In this document: positions 8,568-16,979 of the stretch, one piece after another
Numbering within the stretch: position 1 is the stretch's first letter
How the letters are laid out: each line of letters begins with the position of its first letter
Origin: Oceanospirillaceae bacterium
GTDB lineage: Bacteria; Pseudomonadota; Gammaproteobacteria; Pseudomonadales; Balneatricaceae
Assembly: GCA_003523085.1 (NCBI GenBank)
Contig: DPHD01000057.1
Coordinates: 22,082 to 86,081, forward strand
Reading direction: 5' to 3'
DNA length: 64,000 nucleotides
The notes under the pieces: generated by a model
Seen by the model: only the letters and a program-made list of their open reading frames with translations
Told to the model about the DNA's origin: nothing
The model's database searches: none
Position numbers and translations under genes: made by a program

Positions 8568-9683
8568 TTGTCTATAATTACTCGTTATATCAACCGCGAA
8601 GTGCTAGTTAGTGCTTTGGCCGTGAGCATGGTGTTGCTGCTTATTATTTCTAGTAGTCGCTTTGCTTATTACCTCAGTAAAGCGGTGACCGGCGAGCTTG
8701 ATGCCCAAGCGGTGGTGGAAATCATCATCAACCTGTTGCCCGCATATTTGAGCACCTTATTGCCACTGGGTGGTTTCTTGGCCGTGTTATTAACCTTGGG
8801 TCGGCTCAGTGTTGATCACGAACTGACCGTGTTGTTTGCCAATGGGGTGAGCCAAGTGCAGCTGGTTAAAGTGGTGCTAGTGCCTTTGTCTGTTTTGGCT
8901 TTGTTAGTGGCTTTTTTAAGCCTTTGGTTAGCCCCAGAGACCTCCCGCAACGTAGAGCAGGTGTTGTACCAGCAATCCCACGAAGCCGAGTTTGATAGTG
9001 TTGTTGCTGGGCGTTTTCAAGGCAATATTGAGCGTCAGGTGATTTATGCAGAAGGCATGAGTGATGACCGCCAACAGTTACAAAATGTATTTGTGTTTAA
9101 TCGCCCGTCGTCAGGCGCAGCGCCGGTGGTGATTAAATCTACATCGGCACGGCAGGTGTTCAATGAACAATTTCAAAGCCGTTACCTGTTGTTAAAAAAT
9201 GGTTCTAGAACCGAGGGTGAGCCAGGGCAGTTAGATTACACCATCACCCACTTTGAAGAGTTAGCGGTACGACTCTATACCCAAGAGTTAGAAATTAACA
9301 TTACCCGTGGTTTTACCTTGCCTACCAATGTGCTGATTGGTTCGCCCGTGGCGGATCATCGGGCGCAACTTTATTGGCGTATTTCGTTACCGCTAATGAC
9401 CCTTATCGTCAGCTTTGTCGCCATTGCCTTAGGTCAAGTAAGCCCTCGTAAAGGCCGCTTTACACGCCTATTGCCGGCCATTTTAGTTTACCTTATGTAT
9501 TTGTCGGCACTTACCAGTTTTCGAGATGACATGTCTAAAGGTTTGGCGGGAGCTGACATTAAAATTGTGGCATTGCATGCCGGTTTCTTGGTTATAGGTT
9601 TGTTATTGTTATTTGCAGGACCATTTATAGGCTCTATTGTGGGCCGCTTGCGCCATCAGGGAAATCATCATGCGCCTAATTGA
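8568..9683 (+). CDS. lptF: LPS export permease LptF
   Basis: A 371-residue inner-membrane subunit of the LptB2FG transporter that extracts lipopolysaccharide from the inner membrane. Three membrane helices precede and three follow a periplasmic beta-jellyroll (about residues 130-265), the usual LptF plan. The N-terminus SIITRYINREVL matches the family start only if the TTG at 8568 is used; the next in-frame alternative, GTG at 8601, would cut into the first helix. It overlaps lptG by 14 bases, implying translational coupling. It diverges from pepA across 183 bases. Confidence 0.93.
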   Translation: MSIITRYINREVLVSALAVSMVLLLIISSSRFAYYLSKAVTGELDAQAVVEIIINLLPAYLSTLLPLGGFLAVLLTLGRLSVDHELTVLFANGVSQVQLVKVVLVPLSVLALLVAFLSLWLAPETSRNVEQVLYQQSHEAEFDSVVAGRFQGNIERQVIYAEGMSDDRQQLQNVFVFNRPSSGAAPVVIKSTSARQVFNEQFQSRYLLLKNGSRTEGEPGQLDYTITHFEELAVRLYTQELEINITRGFTLPTNVLIGSPVADHRAQLYWRISLPLMTLIVSFVAIALGQVSPRKGRFTRLLPAILVYLMYLSALTSFRDDMSKGLAGADIKIVALHAGFLVIGLLLLFAGPFIGSIVGRLRHQGNHHAPN

Positions 9684-10716
9684 TTGGTATATTGCAAAAC
9701 ACATCTGGGCGGCAGTGGGGGTAGTGCTGTTGGTGATTCTTGGGCTCGATTTAATGACTGCACTTGGCAGTGAGTTAGATGCCCTCGATCAAGGCGCTAG
9801 TTTTAACCAGGTGCTGACCTATATTGCTTTAACCGTGCCTCGGCGGGTGTATGAGTTTATGCCATTAACGGTGTTGGTGGGCTGCTTGGTCGGTTTAGGT
9901 ACGTTAGCCAATAATAGTGAGCTCACGGTGATGCGAGCCGCAGGCGTATCGCTGCGGCGTATTGTTTGGTCGGTCATGCAAGCGGTGGCAGTATTTGTGG
10001 TTTTTGCAGGCCTGATGGGTGAGTTTGTGGCCCCCAATAGCCAGCAAATGGCAGAAGCTCAGCAAGCCCAATATAAGGGAGTGGCGTCTAGCAAAGGTTT
10101 TTGGTTACGTGATAATGAAGATTATATCTTTGTGCGCTCGGTGCGAACGGATGGCACTTTAGCAGACGTTTCGCGTTACCGTTTTGAGCAACAAGACTGG
10201 CAGCAAACGTTGCTTGCAGAACAGGCAGTCTATACCCATGGCACTTGGGCTTTACATAATATTGAGGTGGTGGCGATTAAAGATCAACAGTTGCAGCAAC
10301 TGACCCACCCGCAGGCACCGTGGGCAGTGGCTTTGGAACCTCATTTGTTATCGATCTTAAGTATGGATCCACAGCATTTGGCAATTACGGACCTTGTGGG
10401 TTATAGCCAGTACTTAAATCAAAGTGGTTTAGAGGCTGCACCGTATGAGCTGGCTTTTTGGAAAAAAATACTCCAACCCATGGCTACATTGGCTCTGGTA
10501 TTTGTGGCGATATCGTTTGTTTTTGGTTCTACGCGATCAGTGACTCTAGGTCAGCGAGTGTTGGTGGGGGTGATGGTGGGCTTGGCCTTTAACTATGCCC
10601 AAGAGGTGTTAGGTCCAGCCAGTAGTGTGTTTGGTTTTACCCCGTTGCTGGCCTATTTGCTGCCGATAATGGTATGTGTAGCCGGTGGTGCGTGGCTGCT
10701 ACGCAGGGCCGGTTAG
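9670..10716 (+). CDS. lptG: LPS export permease LptG
   Basis: A 348-residue partner of LptF in the LPS export ABC transporter. Same architecture: membrane helices at about 15-35, 60-85 and 100-120, a periplasmic domain, then three C-terminal helices. The start MRLIDWYIAKHIW is the family N-terminus; codons upstream in the same frame lie inside the end of lptF. lptB and the other lpt genes are not in the window. The stop is immediately followed by the stop of the opposing RDD gene. Confidence 0.94.
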   Translation: MRLIDWYIAKHIWAAVGVVLLVILGLDLMTALGSELDALDQGASFNQVLTYIALTVPRRVYEFMPLTVLVGCLVGLGTLANNSELTVMRAAGVSLRRIVWSVMQAVAVFVVFAGLMGEFVAPNSQQMAEAQQAQYKGVASSKGFWLRDNEDYIFVRSVRTDGTLADVSRYRFEQQDWQQTLLAEQAVYTHGTWALHNIEVVAIKDQQLQQLTHPQAPWAVALEPHLLSILSMDPQHLAITDLVGYSQYLNQSGLEAAPYELAFWKKILQPMATLALVFVAISFVFGSTRSVTLGQRVLVGVMVGLAFNYAQEVLGPASSVFGFTPLLAYLLPIMVCVAGGAWLLRRAG

Positions 10717-11154
10717 TTATGGTTGTTTTGGCAGTTGCACAATGCGGCTGTTGGACCAGCGGTCATGCCAGCTGAGATTGTTGGCGTCGATCAAAATCCA
10801 CCAGTAACCTAAACCCAAAACTAGCGCAGAAAATAGTGCACCCATAAAACGTAATAAAGACTGCTTGGCGTCAAGCGCCTGACCTTCGTCAGTCTCAACA
10901 CGTAGGCGCCAAGCAATCATGCCTAAAGTTTGCCCAGAACGGGTCCAAAACAGCGCAAAAAACAAAAAGGTGGCCAAAAAAATGCTGCTGCTAAATAGTG
11001 GCCCAGACACTGCTTCGCCATCGTTAAAGGCAATAAACACATAACCAACCAGCATCCACACAGCGACGACTAATAAGGTGTCGTACATCATCGCCATTAG
11101 GCGTTTGACTAAGCTGGCGTTGGGCAGGTTATGGCTTTTAAAGCGTCGCTTCAT
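10717..11154 (-). CDS. RDD-family membrane protein
   Basis: A 145-residue integral membrane protein of the RDD family. The typical features are the N-terminal Arg with Asp in the first helix (LVKRLMAMMYDTLLVV), a second helix after a polar loop, the conserved GQTLGMIAWRLRV segment, and a final helix ending in WHDRWSNSRIV. Function of the family is poorly known; some members affect ion balance. The start at 11154 lies one base after the Sel1 stop, so the two genes are probably co-transcribed. It abuts lptG tail to tail. Confidence 0.82.
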   Translation of the reverse strand: MKRRFKSHNLPNASLVKRLMAMMYDTLLVVAVWMLVGYVFIAFNDGEAVSGPLFSSSIFLATFLFFALFWTRSGQTLGMIAWRLRVETDEGQALDAKQSLLRFMGALFSALVLGLGYWWILIDANNLSWHDRWSNSRIVQLPKQP

Positions 11155-11155
11155 G

Positions 11156-11959
11156 TTAGTTGGTCGCTGCGCTGGTATAACTGCTGGCGTAGTCTTGGTA
11201 CAAGGCATCGCCTTGGCTTAAGTTGTCTCCTAGCTTGATGGTCAAACGTGTCACCATAGCGGCGGCTGTGGCGTGACCATTTTGTGCAGCCACCTTGAGC
11301 CATGCATAAGCCTGACGATCGGAATCTAAGCCGGCTTGGCTAACTTTTGCAAAATGCATGGTGCCTAAAAAGAACATACTATCGATGTGACCGGCCTTGG
11401 CGTTGGCCAGATAGCCGGCTTCGGCTTGAACAAAGTCTTGCTCAGTACCCAAACCAAAGTTATGGGCCCGTGCCAAATTCATACGACCGTCCATGTGGCC
11501 TTGGTCGGCGGCTTTTTTATACCAAGTGTATGCAGCTTGTGGGTTAATGCTGTGACCTTGGCCAAATTCGTACATGCGGCCCAAGCGGTTTTGTGCCTGG
11601 GCATTGCCAGCTTGCGCCAATGGCTCTAGGGTGACTAGCTCGACCTTATACTCGCGGTTAAGGATGTCGCCTAAATTAGCCAATGCAGCCAAGTGACCCA
11701 CCCGAGCACCCGCTTCAAAATAGGTTTTAGCTAGGGCGATGTCGGTATTCACACCCACACCTTGTAAATACATTTCGCCGAGCAAATTGCTCGCATCCGC
11801 ATTGCCAGCTTTGGCAAGTGGTTGTAACTCAGTGATGGCGGCAGTATAGTCGGCTGCGGCATAGTGTTTTTTGGCTTGCTTAAAGCTTGCTGCATGGGCT
11901 GGCAAAGTGCACATGGCAACGATGGTTGCGCTGACGAGCAATCGAGAAAGTGGGTTCAT
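11156..11959 (-). CDS. Secreted Sel1-repeat protein
   Basis: A 267-residue protein with an N-terminal signal peptide ending at PAHAA (about residue 24). The rest consists of Sel1-like repeats, a TPR-related helical hairpin, seen as GNADASNLLGEMYLQGVGV, AQAQNRLGRMYEFGQG, GHMDGRMNLARAHNFGLG and GHIDSMFFLGTMHF. Such proteins act as periplasmic scaffolds; the partner is unknown. It is the upstream gene of a two-gene unit with the RDD protein, one base apart, which hints at a shared envelope role. Confidence 0.85.
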   Translation of the reverse strand: MNPLSRLLVSATIVAMCTLPAHAASFKQAKKHYAAADYTAAITELQPLAKAGNADASNLLGEMYLQGVGVNTDIALAKTYFEAGARVGHLAALANLGDILNREYKVELVTLEPLAQAGNAQAQNRLGRMYEFGQGHSINPQAAYTWYKKAADQGHMDGRMNLARAHNFGLGTEQDFVQAEAGYLANAKAGHIDSMFFLGTMHFAKVSQAGLDSDRQAYAWLKVAAQNGHATAAAMVTRLTIKLGDNLSQGDALYQDYASSYTSAATN

Positions 11960-12108
11960 GTGCTAAATCACTGGATTAAAAACGGACGCTCATAATAACA
12001 TAAAGTGTAAAATAGTCGTATGCTTTGCTCTGGTTTTCCCATAGATGATTTCTTTTATCGCTATAACTACCTATGATAATGCTACCTAGGAATGGAGCGA
12101 GAACAATA

Positions 12109-12684
12109 ATGCACTCACAGCAAGTAACGCGTTGCAGCTGGCCCACACAAGACGCTATATACGTCACCTACCATGATGAAGAGTGGGGCCGGCCAGTGCA
12201 CGAAGATGTACGTCTGTTCGAACAGCTCGTGTTGGAGGGGGCACAGGCCGGATTATCGTGGATCACCATTTTAAAGCGGCGCCATCACTATAAGCGCGTG
12301 TTTTGTAACTACGACTTAGTCCGATTGTCGGCCTTTACGCCTGACGATATTGCCCACGCTTTGCAAGACAAAGGCATTATTCGCAACCGCCTCAAAGTAC
12401 AAAGCGTAGTTAATAATGCTGCCAAGTTTATTGCCGTGCAGCAAGAGTTTGGCAGTTTCGATGCCTATATATGGGGTTTTGTAAATGGTCAGACCATCGT
12501 CAACGCATTTACCGAAGACAATCAAATTCCGGCCCAAACTGAACTATCCGCCCACATTGCCAAAGATCTAAAAGCCCGTGGATTTAAATTTGTTGGCCCC
12601 ATAGGCATCTATGCGTACATGCAGTCCATAGGCATGGTCAACGATCATCTGGTGGGTTGTTTTTGCCACTCACAATGTAACTAG
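12109..12684 (+). CDS. tag: DNA-3-methyladenine glycosylase I
   Basis: A 191-residue base-excision enzyme that removes 3-methyladenine from DNA. The family signature is clear: N-terminal RCSW, then YHDEEWGRPV and LEGAQAGLSWITILKRR, and the C-terminal HLVGCFCH segment. The zinc-binding Cys near the start, the HD motif and the C-terminal His and Cys are all kept. ATG at 12109 is preferred because GGAG lies upstream and it matches the family start; an in-frame ATG 12 codons earlier is less likely. An alpha/beta hydrolase follows after 8 bases, probably in the same transcript. Confidence 0.93.
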   Translation: MHSQQVTRCSWPTQDAIYVTYHDEEWGRPVHEDVRLFEQLVLEGAQAGLSWITILKRRHHYKRVFCNYDLVRLSAFTPDDIAHALQDKGIIRNRLKVQSVVNNAAKFIAVQQEFGSFDAYIWGFVNGQTIVNAFTEDNQIPAQTELSAHIAKDLKARGFKFVGPIGIYAYMQSIGMVNDHLVGCFCHSQCN

Positions 12685-12692
12685 GAACACAT

Positions 12693-13586
12693 ATGAAAAA
12701 AATAATGCAGTGGCTTTTGGCTGTTGTTAGCACTGTTTTAGTGACCGCATTTTTGTGGGTGACCTATCAGCAAGCCAATGACTTGGTACACTATCCGTTG
12801 GAAACTCGCAGTCCACCCAAGCACTCACCGCATGACTTTGACCTGCAGGTGAGTGAGGTTGTGCGCATTAATCAGGACGGTCAACAATTACACGGCTACT
12901 TCTCGAGCACTCACAATGGTGCCTACGTCATGCTGCAACATGGCTTTAAGGCGGACCGCAGTTATATGCTGGAGGAAGCGAAAATATTGCAAGACGCAGG
13001 CTACGGCGTGTTGGTGAGCAGTGTGAGGGCCCATGACCTGAACGATGGTGATGAAATCAGTTTTGGTGTTCGAGAAATGGATGACCTACAGACCTGGTAC
13101 AACTACCTGGTTGACGAACAAGGTGCTGACGCTGATAAGGTTGGTGTGTTAGGAAATTCCATGGGCGCTGCCATGGTTATCGAATATGCGGCTCAAAACC
13201 AGGCGATTGCCGCGGTGGTGGCAGTGAGCCCATTTTCATCGTTACAGGATACCATTAACGTCTCGGTGGAATATTTTACCGGCTTGCCCGCATTCCCTTT
13301 TGCCCCCATGATTTCTTTATGGGCAGAGACCATACTGGGCATGGATGTAGCACAAGCTGACGCGACCAAGGCCGCAGCTAAACTTTGTAATACGCCGTTG
13401 TTTATTATGCAGGGTGGCAAAGATATCGTGGTTTCTGTAGACAGTGGTCAGTGGATCTTTGATGCGGCTTGTGGCGAAAAAGAGCTATGGTACGAAGCGC
13501 AGCTTGGGCACACTAAGTTTGATACCAAAAAACCCGACGAATATGCCCGTCGGGTAGTGGCCTTTTTTGATAACGCGTTGCTTTAG
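12693..13586 (+). CDS. Membrane-anchored alpha/beta hydrolase
   Basis: A 297-residue serine hydrolase of the alpha/beta fold. An N-terminal hydrophobic segment (residues 5-24) looks like a signal anchor, placing the domain in the periplasm. Nucleophile elbow GNSMG at about residue 155, acid in GGKDIVVS near 250 and base in LGHTKFD near 275 complete the triad. It resembles the BEM46/YfhR-type hydrolases of unknown substrate. Located 8 bases after tag with an AGGAAC ribosome-binding site. The downstream barrel gene is convergent. Confidence 0.78.
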   Translation: MKKIMQWLLAVVSTVLVTAFLWVTYQQANDLVHYPLETRSPPKHSPHDFDLQVSEVVRINQDGQQLHGYFSSTHNGAYVMLQHGFKADRSYMLEEAKILQDAGYGVLVSSVRAHDLNDGDEISFGVREMDDLQTWYNYLVDEQGADADKVGVLGNSMGAAMVIEYAAQNQAIAAVVAVSPFSSLQDTINVSVEYFTGLPAFPFAPMISLWAETILGMDVAQADATKAAAKLCNTPLFIMQGGKDIVVSVDSGQWIFDAACGEKELWYEAQLGHTKFDTKKPDEYARRVVAFFDNALL

Positions 13587-13598
13587 TAGGGTCGTTCG

Positions 13599-14189
13599 CT
13601 AAAAGCGAGAGCTAATGCTCACGCTGTAACCCGAAGAGGTTGCAGTGGTACTGCTTTTGTCTAGGCTTGAAACGCTGGACTTATAACCTAGGTTTAATAT
13701 TAACGCATCCATCACTGGTAAGCTGAAGTCCACTCCAAACTCTAAATCATCAAGTAGATTTGAGGTGCTGGTGCCGGCCTTAAGCACTAAGTCGGAGGCG
13801 CCGCCTAAACTCATGTGGTGCATAGCGCCAAGCATAAATAGGGTTTCACTATTGTTGGCAACGGCAGCTTTATTGGCGCTAAAATAAGTCGAAGTGGCGT
13901 CATCTAAGCGGTAGCGCACGCCAATATCGGTGTAAGAGACACTGGTCGTCGAGTTGACCTTGGCACTGCGGTAGCCGAGCATGAGCCCGAGTTGGCTGCT
14001 AATGGCCATGTCAGCGCCTATCTTCGTGCCTGTGCCGCTGGTGGTGTAGCGTGTACTGTTGATATAGGTAGCGCCGCTATTGTTGACTAAGCCAATATGG
14101 GCGTTGCTGCTAGCAGCAATGCTGGTGGCTGGCACGGCGAGGCAGGTGGCTAAACACGCCAAGCGTGTCAGGGCGTTGAGTGTGCGCAT
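13599..14189 (-). CDS. Small outer-membrane beta-barrel-like protein
   Basis: A 196-residue protein with a signal peptide (cleavage near PATSIAASS, about residue 26) and alternating polar/hydrophobic strands rich in Ser, Thr, Gly and Tyr. It ends in ISSRF, and a C-terminal Phe is the usual recognition signal for the BAM complex. About eight strands are likely by size. I do not recognise a specific family; it resembles the opacity-protein/OmpW-size barrels. An AAGGAAG ribosome-binding site precedes the ATG. It is alone on its strand between two plus-strand units. Confidence 0.65.
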   Translation of the reverse strand: MRTLNALTRLACLATCLAVPATSIAASSNAHIGLVNNSGATYINSTRYTTSGTGTKIGADMAISSQLGLMLGYRSAKVNSTTSVSYTDIGVRYRLDDATSTYFSANKAAVANNSETLFMLGAMHHMSLGGASDLVLKAGTSTSNLLDDLEFGVDFSLPVMDALILNLGYKSSVSSLDKSSTTATSSGYSVSISSRF

Positions 14190-14371
14190 ACATTTCTTCC
14201 TTTATGAATATGGCAATTGAGTGTAGCCATTATGGTCTTGTATTAACATGAGTGCAATTGTATGGCGTGTATTAGTTTCGCTCACCTAGCGTAAATAATG
14301 CTCACCCAGCAGCCACTCAAAACCTTGTATTATGGCTCCATTGCTACAAACAATTATTGGAAGCCAATCAA

Positions 14372-14728
14372 ATGAACATAACCCATAGTTTTTCACCTAG
14401 CCGCGTGTCTTATGCACCGGTTTATCAAAACGCCTCAGTGGCGGGGTTATGTTGTCCTGTTTGTGGCAACCGCCAGGAGGACGATTTACAAGGGCTGCAC
14501 CCGTGTGAGCATTTGGTTTGTGTGTACGATCAAGAGGCGCAGGAATTTAGTTACCAAAGTGCCAGCTTTAAGCAGCGTCGAGCAGAAACCGCAGTTAACT
14601 TGCCTGAAGAGCTCGATGCCTACGCCTTAGCCAAGCTTGGATATGGCGATGAGTTACTGGCGTTGGACTTCACCCGTGCTGGTTGCTGGAGTCGCGAATT
14701 ATTTGCATTTGATTTTAGTGCGCGTTAA
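14372..14728 (+). CDS. Small Cys-rich hypothetical protein (possible zinc ribbon)
   Basis: A 118-residue protein I do not recognise. After about 27 residues it has CCPVCGN and then HPCEHLVCVYD, giving two Cys pairs plus His that could form a zinc ribbon. The rest is acidic, with LPEELDAYALAKLGYGDELLALDF, and there is no signal peptide or membrane segment, so it is probably cytoplasmic. ATG at 14372 is used with GGAAG upstream. It stands alone between the barrel gene (opposite strand) and an alpha/beta hydrolase 70 bases downstream, so linkage is uncertain. Confidence 0.6.
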   Translation: MNITHSFSPSRVSYAPVYQNASVAGLCCPVCGNRQEDDLQGLHPCEHLVCVYDQEAQEFSYQSASFKQRRAETAVNLPEELDAYALAKLGYGDELLALDFTRAGCWSRELFAFDFSAR

Positions 14729-14798
14729 CTAAGGTTTGCAGCTAGGCTGCGTTTGGTTTTTAATAGAGGGTCTTTGCTTACCGCTACAGGTCCTTCCA

Positions 14799-15737
14799 AT
14801 GTCGCAGGATAATCATCAACTCATTAGTATCAACGCTGATGCAGGCTTAGTGCTTCAAGTTCACCTATGGCCAGCCGAAAACCCTACCGGATGGGTGCAT
14901 ATCATGCATGGTATGAGTGAACACGGCGGTCGCTACGGCCATTTGGCGCTAGCACTCAACGCTGCAGGTTTTCACGTCAGCGCTGACGATCATCGTGGCC
15001 ATGGCCTCACGGGCCAGGCGGCCAATAGCTTAGGCCATTTAGCCAACCATGATGGTTGGAACAAAATGGCTGCCGAGCAGATACAAATCATTTCCCATCT
15101 ACAACAGCAGTGGTCTCAGCCGCTCACCATCTTGGGCCATAGTATGGGCTCTTTTTTGGCCACTCGCGTAGTACAGCTATATGCCAGAAAACTCAAACCA
15201 AGTCTGCGAGGGCTGGCTCTGTCTGGTTCCAACTACGGTGCACCCTGGCTATTTCGTATCGCTTCGGTGATCGCCTCGTTTGAGCGTTGGCGTCAAGGGC
15301 CGTTGGCTCAAAGCAAGCTATTGGATCAATTGTCGTTTGGTAGTTTTAACAATGGGTTTAAACCTGTGCGTACGCCAAAGGATTGGATTTGCTCGGACCC
15401 TGCTGTGGTGGATGCGTACATTGCCGACCCATTAGCTGGCCATGGTATTAGTAATCAGTTTTGGTTTGATTTTTTGCATGGCCTGGCGGACCTGTCGGAG
15501 CCAGAAGATATGGCTAAAATTGATGCCGATTTACCTATTTATTTGTTTGCTGGAGACCAAGATCCAGTGGGTAAGCAAGGCAAGGGGGTGGTGGCGTTAC
15601 AAAAGGCCCTGCAGCGTGCAGGATCTAAAGAAGTGGGTTGCGTGCTCTACCCCAATGGCCGCCATGAAATGATTAACGAACCTAATCGAGAACAAGTGAT
15701 TGCCGACTTGTTGGCTTGGTTAGGGCAGCGATCATGA
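14799..15737 (+). CDS. Alpha/beta hydrolase, monoacylglycerol lipase/lysophospholipase type
   Basis: A 312-residue soluble serine hydrolase of the PldB/monoglyceride lipase family (Hydrolase_4). Seen are the oxyanion segment HIMHGMSEHGGRY, the family motif DDHRGHG, the nucleophile elbow GHSMG near residue 112, the acid in FAGDQDPVG and the base in NGRHEMINE. No signal peptide. The ATG at 14799 is preferred over an in-frame TTG 21 codons earlier because it begins at the domain edge. The stop overlaps the ATG of ypeA (ATGA), so the two genes are translationally coupled. Confidence 0.85.
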   Translation: MSQDNHQLISINADAGLVLQVHLWPAENPTGWVHIMHGMSEHGGRYGHLALALNAAGFHVSADDHRGHGLTGQAANSLGHLANHDGWNKMAAEQIQIISHLQQQWSQPLTILGHSMGSFLATRVVQLYARKLKPSLRGLALSGSNYGAPWLFRIASVIASFERWRQGPLAQSKLLDQLSFGSFNNGFKPVRTPKDWICSDPAVVDAYIADPLAGHGISNQFWFDFLHGLADLSEPEDMAKIDADLPIYLFAGDQDPVGKQGKGVVALQKALQRAGSKEVGCVLYPNGRHEMINEPNREQVIADLLAWLGQRS

Positions 15738-16165
15738 GTGCTGCATACGCCGTAGAACGATTTGATGTGGCACACACAGACGCCTTGGTTTTGCTTTGGC
15801 AAGAGTGTGGCCTTACCAAACCTTGGAATGATCCTCATAAAGACATCGAGCGTAAACTCAAAGATCCCGTGGGTGGCTTGTTTGTAGTGCGTGACCAAGA
15901 ATCGCTAGTGGCCAGCGTGATGTTAGGCTATGACGGTCATCGTGGCAGCGTCTATTACCTAGCGGTACACCCCGCCTATCAAGGGCGAGACTTAGGTCGA
16001 TTATTGATGGACTATTGTGAAACCTTTTTGTTAGCGCTCGAATGTCCAAAAATCAACCTTTATGTGCGCGACACTAACCTTAAGGTGTTGGAGTTTTACG
16101 ATCACCTAGACTATGCGGTGGACCCCTCAGTGGTGTTAGGCAAGCGACTCATCGCCGACCATTAG
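15734..16165 (+). CDS. ypeA: GNAT-family acetyltransferase YpeA
   Basis: A 143-residue N-acetyltransferase closely like E. coli YpeA: PWNDPHKDIERKL near the start, GYDGHRGSVYYLAVHP for the core strand, the acetyl-CoA loop QGRDLGRLL and the end LGKRLI. The acceptor substrate of the family is not known. It starts within the stop of the upstream hydrolase. Its last 30 bases overlap the 3' end of the convergent phyH gene, the largest tail-to-tail overlap in the window. Confidence 0.88.
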   Translation: MSAAYAVERFDVAHTDALVLLWQECGLTKPWNDPHKDIERKLKDPVGGLFVVRDQESLVASVMLGYDGHRGSVYYLAVHPAYQGRDLGRLLMDYCETFLLALECPKINLYVRDTNLKVLEFYDHLDYAVDPSVVLGKRLIADH

Positions 16166-16963
16166 CCAGTTGTCGTCAGGATAGTCGCAGGCTTGATCCA
16201 CTAAGTGCAGGGTAAAGGCTTGGCGTGAACGATTGGAGGTATTGGCAGCGCTGTAGTGAGGCAGTTGCCCATGCAAGATGATCAAGGTGCCGGCAGGCAC
16301 TTCTAGTTTAGTCAGTGGCTGTTCTGGCCATGGACTGGAATCGAGAGTTTCAAATTCTGTGCCGCCACTGGCTGCACGCTTAAAGCGTTGCTTAAGTGGA
16401 ATTGTGTGCCCGCCAGCCATGGCCTGCAAGCAACCGTTATCTACGGTGGCGTCTTCTAATGCCATCCAAAAGCCAATACAGCTTTTTGGCTGCGTGTATA
16501 AAAAAGTAGAGTCTTGATGTAGGCCTACTTCACCGCCGATGCCGGGCTGTTTAAAAATATGCATAGACTGTACCGCGCGGGGTTTTTTTAGCCCCAGTTG
16601 TTGGCCTATGTGGTTAAAATCTAATGCGCTTACCGTAGCTTTGTAGACCGGATCAAGCGCATGTTGTGCATGGCCTATTTTATTGATGGATTGCTGTTTG
16701 GCTACGGTGAAGTTGCCGTCTTCATCGATGGCTTTTTGTTCAAAGAAAAAACGAGTTTGATTGCCCGAACTCAAAAAGTAGTCATCGCTGGTGCGTTCCT
16801 GCTCGTCGGTGGTGAACACGGAGCGTTTTGTTGGGGGCTCAAAGGCCTCGATGAGTTGCTCGGCGCGAGTCATTAAAGCTTGGCGTTGAGTCAGCGAGAT
16901 AAAGTCTTCTATTACCAAGTAGCCTTGCTGATTAAAGTCGTCGAGTTGTTTAGTGTTGAGCAA
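16136..16963 (-). CDS. Phytanoyl-CoA dioxygenase (PhyH) family Fe(II)/2-oxoglutarate oxygenase
   Basis: A 276-residue non-haem iron oxygenase. The facial triad appears as H-Q-D in GLHQDSTFL and the distal His in LPHYSAANTSNRSR, whose second Arg (nine residues after the His) would bind 2-oxoglutarate. The segment FWMALEDATVDNGCL is characteristic of PhyH proteins. Substrate unknown. The TTG at 16963 is chosen because AAGGA lies seven bases before it; the frame extends 18 codons upstream but then overlaps the previous gene. It is the last gene of the map-glnD-dap cluster, an unusual neighbour for lysine biosynthesis. Confidence 0.8.
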   Translation of the reverse strand: MLNTKQLDDFNQQGYLVIEDFISLTQRQALMTRAEQLIEAFEPPTKRSVFTTDEQERTSDDYFLSSGNQTRFFFEQKAIDEDGNFTVAKQQSINKIGHAQHALDPVYKATVSALDFNHIGQQLGLKKPRAVQSMHIFKQPGIGGEVGLHQDSTFLYTQPKSCIGFWMALEDATVDNGCLQAMAGGHTIPLKQRFKRAASGGTEFETLDSSPWPEQPLTKLEVPAGTLIILHGQLPHYSAANTSNRSRQAFTLHLVDQACDYPDDNWLMVGDESLA

Positions 16964-16979
16964 TTTATTTTCCTTCAGC

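Noticed and set aside
8203..8577. Plus-strand 124-codon frame across the pepA start and pepA-lptF gap
   Set aside because: Most of it is antisense to pepA and the part in the gap has no coding character; it also runs into the lptF start.
12109..16165. Variable 12-16 kb stretch as a horizontally acquired island
   Set aside because: Composition and codon use look like the surroundings, no integrase, tRNA edge or repeats are seen, and tag and ypeA are ordinary chromosomal genes.
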